Origin: Ignavibacteriota bacterium
GTDB taxonomy: Bacteria; Bacteroidota; Ignavibacteria; Tepidaquicellales; Tepidaquicellaceae
Direction: 5' to 3'
DNA length: 9,549 bases
Assembly: GCA_003135995.1 (NCBI GenBank)
Contig: PNBM01000285.1
Coordinates: 7,578 to 17,126, forward strand
The position numbers and the translations under genes were made by a program. A model generated the notes under the pieces. The model worked only from the letters and a program-made list of their open reading frames with translations. It ran no database searches and had not been told where the DNA came from. Below, piece after piece: positions 1 to 7,656 of this stretch (positions are counted from its first letter, which is position 1; each line of letters begins with the position of its first letter).

Positions 1-2644
1 CTTTTCCAATAGGTGTATCAAATGAAACTGAAAGCCCGAGGCCGTGTCTTAAGTCTTTAAATCTTATATCGTCAGCATTTTCCCACATTTGTCCGAGGTC
101 ATATCTTGCTGAAACATAGGTGTCGAAAAATAACCTTACCGGTAACATATATCTGTATTCAAGAGAAGCCGTTAAAACCTGCCTACCTCTTAATTCATCT
201 TCAAACATTCCGTAAAAAGAATTTTCACCTCCGAGTGAAAATTGCTCCATCAATGGAGTTGTTTTATCTGCGAATCCGAAAATAAACCTCGGGCGAATTA
301 CATTCATAGCACCCAGAGAAAGATATTGTTCAAGACTGAAAACTAATTTTGTATATGATACATTTCCAAGCATCAAATTCTGAGAACTTTCATAAGAGTA
401 ATTTATATTGCTTCCCTTCGTCGGAAAAGGATATTTATCCTGCGTATCGATTTTCCCGCCGAATTTGATTTTAAATATTTTTGCATCGTTATCCTCGGGA
501 ATATTTCCGGATAATGATTCTCTGAATAAATGTTCGAGTGAAATTTGAGAATAAATTGTTCCAATTCTTTCAACCTGCGTTCCTAACAAAAACGAGCCTC
601 CATAACTATAATCTCTGAATTCGCCAAGTTGGGTTCTGTAATATTTATTATTTACAAAATCTTTATCCTGGCTGTAATTATATATATTCCTGAACTTATA
701 AAATCCTGTAAAGTTATATGTAAAAAAAGTATTGAAAAATCTGTTTGATTTTAATTCTGCACTGATTTCACGGTTACGAAGACCTCCGCTGAATGTAATG
801 CCGAATTCATTATTTGTTCCCAAAAGGCTTTCATTTCTTAAATCTACAAGAATCTGAAAGTTCCTTTCATTATCCGCTCTCAAACCAAATCTTAAATTTC
901 TTGAACTTTTTTCAGTGACGTGAATGTACAAATCCGGTCTTTCAGAATTTTTTCCATAATCAATATCAAAACTTAACTGCTGAAATAAATTTGTACTGAA
1001 AATATTCTGCAAACTTTCTTCGAGGTTATCTTTATAAACTGCTTTGTTATCCGTCAGGACTATTTCTCTTAAAATAACATTATCTAAAGTTTTTTTATTT
1101 CCGACCAAAATGATTTTATTAATTCTTCCGTCTGAAACATTTATTTCAATATTATTCGTTTCGTAATTATATCTGAATTTTCTGATGTCCGCAGCAGAAA
1201 GCTCTTCATCCTTTATATCATCTAATAATTCAAGATAAAATTTATATAAATCTTTATAATTTATTACTTTCCCTTTGTTTTTATTTAAATAATTTGAAAT
1301 AGAACTGTCCAATAAATTACCCAGGTTGTTAACTTCCACGCCTTCTAAGACCGGATTATTCTGAAACTCATATATTAACTTAAGCCCGTTCTCATCCCTT
1401 TTTACAACAGCATAAACATTTTCAAAATATCCTAAATCATAAAATATTTTCAATGATTTTTCGATTTGCGTGAACGGAACAAAGTTATCCTGCTGCCTGA
1501 GAATTATTGCATTTTTTAATTCAGTTGGAACCAAATCGGAATTGATTATCACTATTGGGTTTATTGCAAAATTTCCCTTGTTATCCGATACAGACATTTC
1601 CAGTGAATCTATTTTAGATTTAATATTTTCAATTTGTTCGCTTGTCTTATCATATCCTTTATCAACCATGTTATCGATATGAGAAAAATCAGTTGAGCTG
1701 TGATTCCCAATATCGGGAGTAATTACCACGTCTGCCTGAGCAAGTTGTTTTTCGTTAATTTGTTCCATCGTTATTGAAATTATCTGGTCAGCGGTATTGA
1801 TAGGGTCTTTTAATTCTTCAAATGATTTTAAAGGACTGGTTGAATTTATAGCGATAACAAAATCAGCGCCTAATTTTTTTGCGGGTTCAACGGGAATATT
1901 AGCGGTAAGACCACCATCCACGAGTTCTGAACCATTTATCTCAGTAGGGGAATAAAGTAATGGAAATGTAAATGAAGCTTTGATTGATTCTGTAATGTTA
2001 CCGGAATCAAGCATAACCCTTTTTCCGTTATCAAGGTTTGTTGCGACTGCAATAAAAGGAATTTTTAAATCGTAAAAGTTTTTTAATGGTCTGAATTTAG
2101 CGTTAAGCAATAGTACATTTAAAATTTGCGTGATTTGATTTCCGCTTGAAAGAGAAGTCGGTAAAACCGGTTTTAAACCATCGAGTGAAACTGTAAATAA
2201 TCCTTTATCCAGAGTTTTTTTCTGTTCCAAAAAAAGGAATTCCCTCTGATATTTTTCGGAGAAGCTCAGTTTGCTTTTCCAGTCGATAGATTTTGTAATG
2301 CTGTCCAGTTCATCCGTAGAATAACCTGATGAATACAATCCCCCGACAATTGCACCTATGCTGGTACCGACTATCATATCAGGAACAATATTATTTTCTT
2401 CGAGAGATTTCAAAACGCCAATCTGGGATAATCCTCTTGCACCTCCGCCGCTCAATGCCAGCGCAACTTTTTTCTTGTTATAAAATTTTGGAAAGATATT
2501 AAAATTATTTGTATCGAGATTAACTTTAGTGTGTAAATTTAAATTAATTATGCTTGCAGAACTATCTGTAGTAACCTGTGCAAATGCTGACGCTGAAAAT
2601 GCCAAAAAAATAAAGAATAATATTTTAAATAAAAATTTGTTCAA
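1..2644 (-). CDS. Patatin-like phospholipase fused to POTRA and Omp85 beta-barrel domains (3' end beyond window)
   Basis: A secreted lipid acyl hydrolase joined to an outer-membrane barrel, with the layout of PlpD-type (type Vd) proteins. I translated the minus strand from TTG at 2644; spot checks along its length show one open frame of 881 codons to the window edge. Residues 1-22 form a signal peptide (MNKFLFKILFFIFLAFSASAFA), probably cut before Q23. The patatin domain spans about 60-255, with oxyanion-hole motif GGGARG (66-71), nucleophile motif GTSIG (Ser95) and the catalytic Asp in LVDGG (Asp243), so the Ser-Asp dyad is intact. Three POTRA-like segments follow at roughly 360-427, 427-502 and 503-578, then a beta-strand-rich barrel from about 580. 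The edge falls after FDTPIGK, so probably only a few tens of residues are missing. TTG is the only credible start: a TAA at 2654-2656 lies just upstream in frame, and the codons at TTG lead straight into the signal peptide. The gene begins 1 base after the symporter stop, so translational coupling is likely. Family call is firm; substrate is unknown. Confidence 0.9.
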   Translation of the reverse strand, partial: MNKFLFKILFFIFLAFSASAFAQVTTDSSASIINLNLHTKVNLDTNNFNIFPKFYNKKKVALALSGGGARGLSQIGVLKSLEENNIVPDMIVGTSIGAIVGGLYSSGYSTDELDSITKSIDWKSKLSFSEKYQREFLFLEQKKTLDKGLFTVSLDGLKPVLPTSLSSGNQITQILNVLLLNAKFRPLKNFYDLKIPFIAVATNLDNGKRVMLDSGNITESIKASFTFPLLYSPTEINGSELVDGGLTANIPVEPAKKLGADFVIAINSTSPLKSFEELKDPINTADQIISITMEQINEKQLAQADVVITPDIGNHSSTDFSHIDNMVDKGYDKTSEQIENIKSKIDSLEMSVSDNKGNFAINPIVIINSDLVPTELKNAIILRQQDNFVPFTQIEKSLKIFYDLGYFENVYAVVKRDENGLKLIYEFQNNPVLEGVEVNNLGNLLDSSISNYLNKNKGKVINYKDLYKFYLELLDDIKDEELSAADIRKFRYNYETNNIEINVSDGRINKIILVGNKKTLDNVILREIVLTDNKAVYKDNLEESLQNIFSTNLFQQLSFDIDYGKNSERPDLYIHVTEKSSRNLRFGLRADNERNFQILVDLRNESLLGTNNEFGITFSGGLRNREISAELKSNRFFNTFFTYNFTGFYKFRNIYNYSQDKDFVNNKYYRTQLGEFRDYSYGGSFLLGTQVERIGTIYSQISLEHLFRESLSGNIPEDNDAKIFKIKFGGKIDTQDKYPFPTKGSNINYSYESSQNLMLGNVSYTKLVFSLEQYLSLGAMNVIRPRFIFGFADKTTPLMEQFSLGGENSFYGMFEDELRGRQVLTASLEYRYMLPVRLFFDTYVSARYDLGQMWENADDIRFKDLRHGLGLSVSFDTPIGK

Positions 2645-2645
2645 T

Positions 2646-4058
2646 TTATTCTGTTAATAATTTTCCTGTGTTAATTTTTTTAATACTAAATCCCAATGCG
2701 TAAATCAGTAATCCGATAAGAAGCCCCGGATACATTGGTTCAATTCCAAAGAAGTATTCTGGATTTCGCCCGAAAATACTTAAACTACCAAATATGAATG
2801 AAGTAAATGAAAATAAAAATGAAACAATCATTGCCCAAAAAATGTAAGATTTGTCTATTGTCAGCTTTTTTGAATAAGATGATAATAAACCAATCAGAAG
2901 TGCGGGAATTGTAATTGTCCCGATTGTGTACCAAATCTGTACAACCGATGGAATTAAAACCGCAATTAAGAAAGAAACTATGGAAGTAATTAAAATTCCG
3001 AGTTGTGTGTATTTATTTTTATCATCTTTAATATTTTTTAATCTGCAAATTATGTCTTTTCCAAGAGTGGTTGCGGAAATAAATAAAAGTGAATGGAGTG
3101 TTGACATAATTGTTGCAATCATTCCGAGAAAAAAGAATCCCTTTGCCACTGAAGGTAGAATATCGTTAGCGAGCAAAGGATAAGACATTGCGGGGTTATC
3201 GAGATTTTTTAAATGCAGATATGCATAAAGTCCGGTTGTTGTTGTCATAAAATCAAATATGAACCAGAATATCAATGAGACCAGCACTCCTTTTTTCGCA
3301 GTGGCTTCACTTTTTGCAGCGTAACATCTTTGGTGAAATGAAGGGTCAACCAATGCCCATGCGCCTATAAAAAACCATACCATCACGTAAGCGAGCGTAT
3401 TTCCGCCTGTCAGACTTTTATGTGTTGCAGGTAAACTGCTGCTTAAATATTCAAATCCGCCGAGTTTAAAATAACAGAATGGTAATATAATTCCGAATCC
3501 TGCGAACATTATTATAAATTCAAAAACGTTGACGCGAACATCCGCTGTTAATCCGCCTTTAAAAAGATAAATGATTGAAACTACGAGACAAAATATCATT
3601 GAAATATTCAGCGACCAGCCGAAAATTACCTGCGTTAAAATTCCGAGCATTAAAATATACGGCGCGGGTGTAACGAGAAAAAAAACAAGAACCGAACCAA
3701 GCACGCCGACTTTTCTTCCGTAAGTTAATTCAAGTTTATCGGGAATTGTGAAAAGCTCCGCCTTCCTGACTTTTTTCGCGAGGAACAATGCGAAAATGGT
3801 TATGAAAAAATAATAGGGGAATGCGTTCATTATCCAGCTTGAAATTCCGAACCTGTAAGTGAATTCGCCGATTCCAAGAATTCCGCCGTAAAAAGTAGAA
3901 ACGAGCGTTGCAACAAAAACGGGAAGCGTGAGCCTTCTGCCTGCAACCAAATAATCAAAGTTCGTCGAATCAGTTGCTTTCGTTTTAAATCCGATATATA
4001 AAACTACTCCGAAATACAAAAAAATCAAAAAATAATCGTAAATGCTGAATTGTATCAT
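2646..4058 (-). CDS. Sodium:solute symporter (SSF family), possibly for thiamine or a precursor
   Basis: A 470-residue inner-membrane protein of the SSF (SLC5-like) family, which moves a small solute inward using the sodium gradient. It is hydrophobic throughout, with about 13 predicted membrane helices. Family signatures: DYLVAGRR near residues 35-42, a GGLTADVRVNVFEF segment (168-181) matching the conserved helix with the TD motif, DPSFHQRCYAAKSEATAKKG (238-257), which closely follows the SSF DPxxxQRxxAAKS pattern, and GMIATIMSTLHSLL (312-325), where Ser319 and Thr320 fit the Na2 sodium-site position. The usual Asp of MSTxDS is His322 here. Length is normal for a compact SSF member. The ATG at 4058 lies 6 bases after the thiamine pyrophosphokinase stop, so the two are almost certainly cotranscribed. 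That suggests thiamine uptake, but substrate cannot be read from SSF sequence, and other solutes are possible. Family call is strong; substrate is inference. Confidence 0.9.
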   Translation of the reverse strand: MIQFSIYDYFLIFLYFGVVLYIGFKTKATDSTNFDYLVAGRRLTLPVFVATLVSTFYGGILGIGEFTYRFGISSWIMNAFPYYFFITIFALFLAKKVRKAELFTIPDKLELTYGRKVGVLGSVLVFFLVTPAPYILMLGILTQVIFGWSLNISMIFCLVVSIIYLFKGGLTADVRVNVFEFIIMFAGFGIILPFCYFKLGGFEYLSSSLPATHKSLTGGNTLAYVMVWFFIGAWALVDPSFHQRCYAAKSEATAKKGVLVSLIFWFIFDFMTTTTGLYAYLHLKNLDNPAMSYPLLANDILPSVAKGFFFLGMIATIMSTLHSLLFISATTLGKDIICRLKNIKDDKNKYTQLGILITSIVSFLIAVLIPSVVQIWYTIGTITIPALLIGLLSSYSKKLTIDKSYIFWAMIVSFLFSFTSFIFGSLSIFGRNPEYFFGIEPMYPGLLIGLLIYALGFSIKKINTGKLLTE

Positions 4059-4064
4059 ACGTGT

Positions 4065-4700
4065 CTATAAAAAATGTTTTTTAAATAATAATAAATCGCC
4101 TTCTTCGAAATTAATTTTTATTTTATCTGAATTCGAAATATTCAAGGTGCCTTCGCGGACTCCGAATTCGAGCGGTTCTCCGTTCAGCGCATACATTAAT
4201 CCTTCGGTTTTGATTTTTGTTGCAACGGGAAGAGGCATTAAAGAAACCACTTCGCCTGTTTTATAATCGAATTCAATGGATTGCGGAATGAAAAAGATAT
4301 CATATTTTTTATCAATGATTTTTAAATCGAGAATTTTATAATATCTTTTCAGAATGCTGAAATTATTTAGTGTGTGGTCTGTTCTTCTGCTCGTAGCTCC
4401 GAAAATCACAATATTATTTAATCTGTTTTCAATTGCATACATAAGGCATTTTTCAAAATCAGTTGTATCCTGCTCTTCTATTTTCCTGATTTCGATTTTC
4501 TTCTTCTTAAAATATGCTGCAGTCTCTTTTTTAATCGAATCGAGGTCGCCTATAATGATATTCGGAATTATCCCGAGTTTTTTCAATCCGTTCGCCGCAC
4601 CGTCGGCACAAATTTTATAACAGTGTTCCATCGGGTATTTTTTCAATATTCTGCCCGGCAAATCACCGTTTAAGAAAATCAGAACTTTAGTCTTTTCCAT
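4065..4700 (-). CDS. thiN: Thiamine pyrophosphokinase (thiamine diphosphokinase)
   Basis: A cytoplasmic enzyme that transfers pyrophosphate from ATP to thiamine, giving thiamine diphosphate in one step (salvage branch). At 211 residues it has the normal length. The catalytic domain carries ADGAAN (32-37), the acidic GDLDS (51-55), QDTTDFEKCL (77-86) and GATSRRTDHTLNN (101-113), all hallmark nucleotide- and magnesium-binding segments of this family. The C-terminal part (about 140-205) resembles the thiamine-binding beta domain, including GLMYALNGEPLEFGVREGTLNISN. The ATG at 4700 begins MEKTKVLIFLNGD, a typical first strand, with no better upstream start. It is the first gene of the minus-strand operon; the symporter starts 6 bases beyond its stop. 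No THI-box (TPP riboswitch) signature such as CTGAGA is seen in the 96-bp upstream spacer. The symbol thiN follows the bacterial naming for this family. Confidence 0.95.
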   Translation of the reverse strand: MEKTKVLIFLNGDLPGRILKKYPMEHCYKICADGAANGLKKLGIIPNIIIGDLDSIKKETAAYFKKKKIEIRKIEEQDTTDFEKCLMYAIENRLNNIVIFGATSRRTDHTLNNFSILKRYYKILDLKIIDKKYDIFFIPQSIEFDYKTGEVVSLMPLPVATKIKTEGLMYALNGEPLEFGVREGTLNISNSDKIKINFEEGDLLLFKKHFL

Positions 4701-4751
4701 ATAAGCATTTTTAGAAAAAATATTATTGTAAATTTTTTGAATATTTTAAAT

Positions 4752-4781
4752 CAAAATAAAACCTTAATATCGTAAAAACAA
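4752..4781 (-). promoter_or_regulatory. Possible Bacteroidetes-type promoter for the thiN operon
   Basis: On the minus strand a TTG (4779-4781) is followed after 20 bases by TATTTTG (4752-4758). This resembles the Bacteroidetes sigma-A pattern TTG-N17..20-TAnnTTTG, but is one base short inside the -7 box. It sits about 52 bases before the thiN ATG, in the 96-bp spacer shared with the divergent BatA-like gene. AT-rich DNA gives chance matches, so this is tentative. Confidence 0.25.
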
Positions 4782-4796
4782 TTTATAACGTAAGTA

Positions 4797-6956
4797 ATGA
4801 CTTTTTTAAATCCATATGTTTTGTTTGCATTATCTGCGGTAGCAATCCCGATTTTATTACATTTATTTAATCTGAAAAAAGTTAAAAAAGTCGAATTTTC
4901 CACACTTATGTTTTTAAAGGAAATTCAGAAATCCAAACTGCGAAAAATTAAACTGAAACAACTTCTTTTGCTTTTCCTCAGGATTTTCCTGATTATATTT
5001 CTCGTTTTATCTTTTTCAAATCCCGTAATCAAAGGATATAATTTTGCAAATGCAGATTTCAAAAAATCCGCCGTGATTCTTTTTGATGATTCTTTCAGTA
5101 TGAATGCACGTGATACGAAAGGAAGTTACTTCGAGCAGTCGAAATCTTATATTGAAAAAATTCTGCAATCTTACAAACCGACAGACAGAGTTTATTTCGT
5201 TCCTAATTCTTTCATTGGAATGAAAGATAAATTTCCGCTCGATGCTTTTACAGGAAATATTTATGATTCTATTAAAAATCTGAAGCCTTCTTACATTCCG
5301 TTCAGGTTATCAAGAGTTTTAAAATATTCAGACGATTTAATAAGTGCCGACAATTTTCTTCAATACGAAATTTATTTAATTTCCGATTTTCAGAAAATCA
5401 ATTCGGATAAATCGCCAGATGTGCAGTTTAAGAAATTAAATCAAAATTCGGTTTATATTTATCCCGTTAATGTAAGCACACGCGATGTGCATAATATCTC
5501 ATTGGAAAATGTTGATATAAAAACAAAGCTTTTGCAGAAAAATAAAAAAATCAATATTACAATCCGTGCGAAAAATTATAATAACAATGCCGCATTAAAC
5601 AAGCAGGTGAATTTATTTGTAGAAAATGAAAAAGTTACCGAAACCGCTGTTGACATTCCGGCATTTGAAAGCAAGAACATTGATTTTTCATTTCGTGTAA
5701 ATAAAACCGGAAGCATTACAGGATATGCAGAGTTTGTGCAAAATGATTTCAGTGATGATGAAATAGCGGAAGACAATAAAATTTATTTTTCATTTTATAT
5801 TCCCGATGTTTTCAATGTAATGCTTGTCGGCGATAATTCTTCGGGAACGAGTTACATTAAAACCGCAATTGAAACGGCGATAAATGCGGATAAAGATTCG
5901 TTAAATCCGTCTTATAAAAGATATAATGTTTCGGAATATAATTCCGTCACGAATGATTTGAAAAATTCCGATGTGGTAATTATTTCCGGAAAGAAAATTA
6001 TTTCTGAAAACGAAAATAATCTGCTTACGGAATTTTTAAACGAAGGAAAAGGGATATTTATTTTTCCCGACAGGAATTCGGATATTAATTCTTATAATTC
6101 GCTGTTCACGAAATTGAATTCATTCAGAATTAATAATGTTATGGCGCTTGATGAAGCAACGACAAAAAATTTAAAATTTACGAAAATAGATTTTGAGCAT
6201 CCGCTTGTATCGGGAATTTTCAAAAACGAAAATCTTTCTATCACTTCGGAATTCAACGTAGAGACGCCTGAGATAAAATCTATTTTTGATATCGCAGTGA
6301 ATGAAAAATCTTATTCGGTAATGACATTATCAAACGGGAAACCGTTTTTAATAGAATCCGGCTCATCGAACGGGAAAGTTATTATCTGTGCAGTTTCAGC
6401 TTTGAATGATATGAGTGATTTTCCTTTGAAATCACTATTTGCCCCAATTGTGATTCGCGGAATAGAATATTTAAGCAATATAAACACCGGGAGAAGTTCG
6501 AATGTAACGGGAACGAATAATTTAATTTTTGTAAAAGGTTTGAAAGATATAACGGAAGTTATTTTGCCCGACGGCAAAAAAATTCCTTTTAAATTAAATT
6601 TAGCTGCGTCAAAGCAAAATAATTTTTTCGATGCGATTTTATTTCCTTATAATTCTTATTCATCTGAAATCGGGAAATATTCTTTCCGCAATTCAGACGG
6701 AAATTCTTCATATTCATTTGTATTAAATTTTGATACGCTCGAATGCAAAATGCAGAGGGCGGATAAAAAAGAAATCATGGATTATTTCAATGAACTCGAT
6801 ATGAAAAATGTTAAATACATAAATAATCCGTCGGCAATAAAAGAAGAAATATCAGAAAACCGCAACGGCTCCGAACTCTGGAAATATTGCCTTATAATCG
6901 CATTACTATTCTTAGCCGCCGAAATGTATTATTCCAAAAAGCTGGAGAAGAGCTAA
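4797..6956 (+). CDS. BatA-like membrane protein with VWA domain and C-terminal anchor
   Basis: A 719-residue envelope protein of the BatA/aerotolerance-related family common in Bacteroidetes and relatives; its exact role is unknown. The N-terminus has the paired membrane helices of the BatA N-terminal domain: residues 4-25 (LNPYVLFALSAVAIPILLHLF) and about 55-75, with a basic loop between them (KKVKKVEFSTLMFLKEIQKSK). A VWA domain follows, opening with AVILFDDSFSM; its metal-site motif DxSxS is Asp97-Ser99-Ser101, and LISDFQ (195-200) supplies the expected late Asp198. I see no clear MIDAS threonine: the region near 165-175 reads PSYIPFRLSRV. Residues about 230-335 look like an Ig-like beta sandwich. 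From about 338 (FNVMLVGDNSSG) to 470 there is an alpha/beta segment resembling a glutamine-amidotransferase-like fold. A final helix at about 695-712 (WKYCLIIALLFLAAEMYY) anchors the C-terminus. It stands alone on its strand, without the MoxR ATPase and BatB-E genes of classical Bat operons. The ATG at 4797 starts directly at the first helix. Confidence 0.85.
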   Translation: MTFLNPYVLFALSAVAIPILLHLFNLKKVKKVEFSTLMFLKEIQKSKLRKIKLKQLLLLFLRIFLIIFLVLSFSNPVIKGYNFANADFKKSAVILFDDSFSMNARDTKGSYFEQSKSYIEKILQSYKPTDRVYFVPNSFIGMKDKFPLDAFTGNIYDSIKNLKPSYIPFRLSRVLKYSDDLISADNFLQYEIYLISDFQKINSDKSPDVQFKKLNQNSVYIYPVNVSTRDVHNISLENVDIKTKLLQKNKKINITIRAKNYNNNAALNKQVNLFVENEKVTETAVDIPAFESKNIDFSFRVNKTGSITGYAEFVQNDFSDDEIAEDNKIYFSFYIPDVFNVMLVGDNSSGTSYIKTAIETAINADKDSLNPSYKRYNVSEYNSVTNDLKNSDVVIISGKKIISENENNLLTEFLNEGKGIFIFPDRNSDINSYNSLFTKLNSFRINNVMALDEATTKNLKFTKIDFEHPLVSGIFKNENLSITSEFNVETPEIKSIFDIAVNEKSYSVMTLSNGKPFLIESGSSNGKVIICAVSALNDMSDFPLKSLFAPIVIRGIEYLSNINTGRSSNVTGTNNLIFVKGLKDITEVILPDGKKIPFKLNLAASKQNNFFDAILFPYNSYSSEIGKYSFRNSDGNSSYSFVLNFDTLECKMQRADKKEIMDYFNELDMKNVKYINNPSAIKEEISENRNGSELWKYCLIIALLFLAAEMYYSKKLEKS

Positions 6957-6983
6957 GAATTAACGATTTGCACATAGGACTTT

Positions 6984-7050
6984 TGTCATTCCAGCGAAAG
7001 TCGCTTTTTGCTTTTGATCCCGATGTTTTTTATCGGGACTGGAATCCAGG
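6984..7050. repeat. Palindromic intergenic repeat with nested hairpins (ATTCCAG...CTGGAAT)
   Basis: An outer inverted repeat, ATTCCAG (6988-6994) with CTGGAAT (7039-7045), encloses a perfect 7-bp hairpin TCCCGAT/ATCGGGA (7018-7024 and 7032-7038, loop GTTTTTT) and a small GCGA/TCGC hairpin (6994-6997 and 7001-7004). The ends TGTCATTCC and GGAATCCAGG match a short palindromic repeat style widespread in bacterial genomes (TCATTCCCGCG...GGAATCCA), here degenerate. It lies 28 bases after the BatA-like stop and could also end that transcript, though no clean T-run follows. It contains no gene. Confidence 0.6.
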
Positions 7051-7139
7051 AAATTTTATTGGTTATTTAATTTTCAATTTCGATTTAAATTTCTTAAATT
7101 CACTTAAGCAATACAAGAAATAATTTATATTATATCATA

Positions 7140-7484
7140 ATGCATAAAACAATATTCATATCAATAATATTTATTTCATTATTCGCACTCTCCTGCGCCT
7201 CGCATAACACAAAATATGATAATCCTGCAACGTGGAATCATTTTAATATTTATGCACACACTGAAGATGCTCCGATTTTTAAACAACTTCAAATTGATTT
7301 AGGAATTTCTCCTTTAATGGAATCATACCTGCTGACGGTAGATTTAAGAAATCTTCAAAACGAATTCGTAATTTTGGGCGGCGAAAATAATTCGGGCTCG
7401 AAAACCTTTTCGTGGAGCACGTTAAGTAAAAATGTACAGGATGGATTATTAAAATACACCGGCTCGAACAAGGAAAAATTGTAA
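7140..7484 (+). CDS. Small hypothetical lipoprotein
   Basis: A 114-residue protein I do not recognise. It opens with a lipoprotein-type signal: MHKT, a hydrophobic run IFISIIFISLFALS and then Cys19 (ALSC, an acceptable but not ideal lipobox), followed by the polar stretch ASHNTKYDN. The mature part of about 95 residues has no motif I can name; segments such as ESYLLTVDLRNLQNEFVILGG suggest a small alpha/beta or beta-rich fold. The start is supported by the signal peptide beginning directly at the ATG. No ribosome-binding site is evident in the AT-rich leader, as is usual in this group. It is separated from the BatA-like gene by the palindromic repeat and probably has its own promoter. Location at the periplasmic face of a membrane is inference from the lipobox; function is unknown. 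Confidence 0.6.
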   Translation: MHKTIFISIIFISLFALSCASHNTKYDNPATWNHFNIYAHTEDAPIFKQLQIDLGISPLMESYLLTVDLRNLQNEFVILGGENNSGSKTFSWSTLSKNVQDGLLKYTGSNKEKL

Positions 7485-7514
7485 TATCCCTTTTTTGTTG
7501 GATGTTTAGAAGCA

Positions 7515-7538
7515 TTAATTACGACAAGTTGTAATTAA
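7515..7538. repeat. Inverted repeat, possible weak terminator after the lipoprotein gene
   Basis: TTAATTAC (7515-7522) and GTAATTAA (7531-7538) are exact reverse complements separated by 8 bases. The stem can extend inward by a G-T and an A-T pair, leaving a CAAG loop. It begins 31 bases after the lipoprotein stop. The stem is AT-rich and is followed by A/G-rich rather than T-rich sequence on the plus strand, so a termination role is uncertain. Confidence 0.4.
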
Positions 7539-7562
7539 AGAAAGAAGAAACTTATTTGAATA

Positions 7563-7575
7563 ACTCCGAAGGAGT
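7563..7575. repeat. Short palindromic element ACTCC-GAA-GGAGT
   Basis: A perfect 5-bp stem with a GAA loop inside the phrase ACTCCGAAGGAGTGACATTA. Similar (CC)GAAGG(A/G)(A/G)TGAxAT phrases are scattered through intergenic DNA of Bacteroidetes-group genomes as short interspersed repeats, and this looks like a single copy. Family membership is from memory of such sequences, not a search. Confidence 0.4.
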
Positions 7576-7656
7576 GACATTATTAATATTAGTCAATTTA
7601 TTAAAATTTAAATTAGTATTATTTGTAAACATATTTTAAGTTTCTTAAAAGATAAA

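Noticed and set aside
1470..1682. Plus-strand open frame
   Set aside because: It lies wholly inside the patatin-Omp85 gene on the opposite strand and has no recognisable protein features.
4701..4796. TPP riboswitch upstream of thiN
   Set aside because: The spacer is only 96 bp, extremely AT-rich, and has none of the conserved THI-box sequences such as CTGAGA.
6887..7123. Plus-strand open frame overlapping the end of the BatA-like gene
   Set aside because: It starts inside the BatA-like coding region and runs through the palindromic repeat; the translation shows no domain.
6957..7139. tRNA or small RNA suggested by the cloverleaf-like fold
   Set aside because: There is no CCA end, TTCGA-type loop or anticodon arrangement; the fold comes from a palindromic repeat.
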